NCBI GenBank assembly: GCA_020859875.1
Contig: JAJBVJ010000194.1
Location: 1 to 7,239, forward strand
Source of the DNA: Rikenellaceae bacterium
GTDB taxonomy: Bacteria; Bacteroidota; Bacteroidia; Bacteroidales; Rikenellaceae
Length of the DNA: 7,239 nt
Direction: 5' to 3'
Positions 6,976 to 7,239 of this stretch are shown piece after piece. The first letter of the stretch is position 1, and every line of letters begins with the position of its first letter. Both the position numbers and the translations under genes were made by a program. A model generated the notes under the pieces. The model was not told where the DNA came from. It saw nothing but the letters and a program-made list of their open reading frames with translations, and did not search any database.

Positions 6976-7003
6976 TGAAAGTGAGAAATCATCTTTTTTT
7001 CAA

Positions 7004-7011
7004 TATATTTG
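7004..7011 (+). promoter_or_regulatory. Candidate -7 promoter element for the phosphohexomutase gene
   Basis: TATATTTG matches the Bacteroidota -7 consensus TAnnTTTG at every defined position and lies 55 bp upstream of the ATG at 7067. No clear TTTG -33 element is at the usual spacing; the nearest candidate, CTTG at 6974-6977, is 26 bp away. The call rests mainly on the -7 match and the location. Confidence 0.42.
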
Positions 7012-7066
7012 TTTATAATAATTTTCAAGAGAGAAACCTTTTAACATAAGTAAAAACTATATCGTA

Positions 7067-7239
7067 ATGAATGAAGAATTGGATACTCTGGTAACCGAAA
7101 AAGCTACTAAATGGCTTGAAGGAAGTTACGACGACCAAACTAAACAACAGGTTCGCTACCTGATGGAAAACGACCCGAAGGAGCTCACCGAATCTTTTTA
7201 TAAAGATCTGGAGTTCGGCACCGGCGGCCTCCGCGGAAT
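7067..7239 (+). CDS. Phosphohexomutase (phosphoglucomutase/phosphomannomutase family), N-terminal part
   Basis: Only the first 57 codons are in the window; the gene runs off the right edge. The family interconverts hexose 1- and 6-phosphates through a phosphoserine. The visible part has a helical N-terminus (MNEELDTLVTEKATKWLEGS), a linker, and then DLEFGTGGLRG (47-57), the conserved FGTxGLRG motif that opens domain 1 of the long bacterial PGM/PMM proteins related to PgcA and PGM2. The N-terminal extension of nearly 50 residues before that motif fits this long subgroup (around 580 residues) and not the shorter GlmM or ManB types. The phosphoserine loop lies beyond the window. The ATG at 7067 is preceded by an A/T-rich leader; a second ATG at 7071 is out of frame. 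It is divergent from dnaA. Whether it acts on glucose or mannose phosphate cannot be told here. Confidence 0.9.
   Translation, partial: MNEELDTLVTEKATKWLEGSYDDQTKQQVRYLMENDPKELTESFYKDLEFGTGGLRG

Noticed and set aside
6836..7066. Possible oriC next to dnaA
   Set aside because: The spacer is AT-rich, but no DnaA-box cluster (TTATNCACA or close variants) is present on either strand, so an origin is not supported here.

Overview
The window looks like a chromosomal core region from a member of the Bacteroidota, most likely order Bacteroidales. The supporting signs are as follows. None of the eight start codons has a recognisable Shine-Dalgarno sequence; the leaders are mostly A/T-rich. Matches or near matches to the Bacteroidota -7 promoter element TAnnTTTG lie upstream of several genes. 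The RelA/SpoT, DnaA, HIT and peroxiredoxin proteins read like Bacteroidales family members (inference from remembered family sequences, no search run). No mobile element, CRISPR array, tRNA or rRNA was seen.

Layout, right to left, because seven of the eight genes are on the minus strand. At the right edge (7067-7239, plus strand) is the first 57 codons of a phosphohexomutase. A 231-bp divergent intergenic region with GGCC-rich inverted repeats separates it from dnaA (5423-6835). dnaA ends at a textbook intrinsic terminator (about 5348-5382). A new transcription unit then begins: bcp peroxiredoxin (4783-5238), a small protein of unknown function with a probable TTG start (4453-4776), recA (3411-4427) and a bifunctional (p)ppGpp synthetase/hydrolase (1106-3349). 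The spacers are 6, 25 and 61 bp and no terminator is visible between these genes, so they are probably co-transcribed. After a 108-bp gap come a membrane-anchored hypothetical protein (563-997) and a HIT-family nucleotide-binding protein (147-530), which is closed by a hairpin terminator at about 93-126. Positions 1-92 are AT-rich and hold no gene that I can support.

Functionally the window combines replication initiation (DnaA), peroxide detoxification (Bcp), recombinational repair (RecA) and the stringent response (Rel). The bcp-to-rel unit can be read as a stress-defence operon, with the uncharacterised 107-residue protein in its middle as the least explained member. I see no convincing evidence for a wholly new system. 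The points most worth a second look are the small TTG-started gene placed in frame just after the bcp stop, the competing hairpins in the dnaA/phosphohexomutase divergent region, and the membrane-anchored hypothetical protein with a conserved-looking C-terminal tail.
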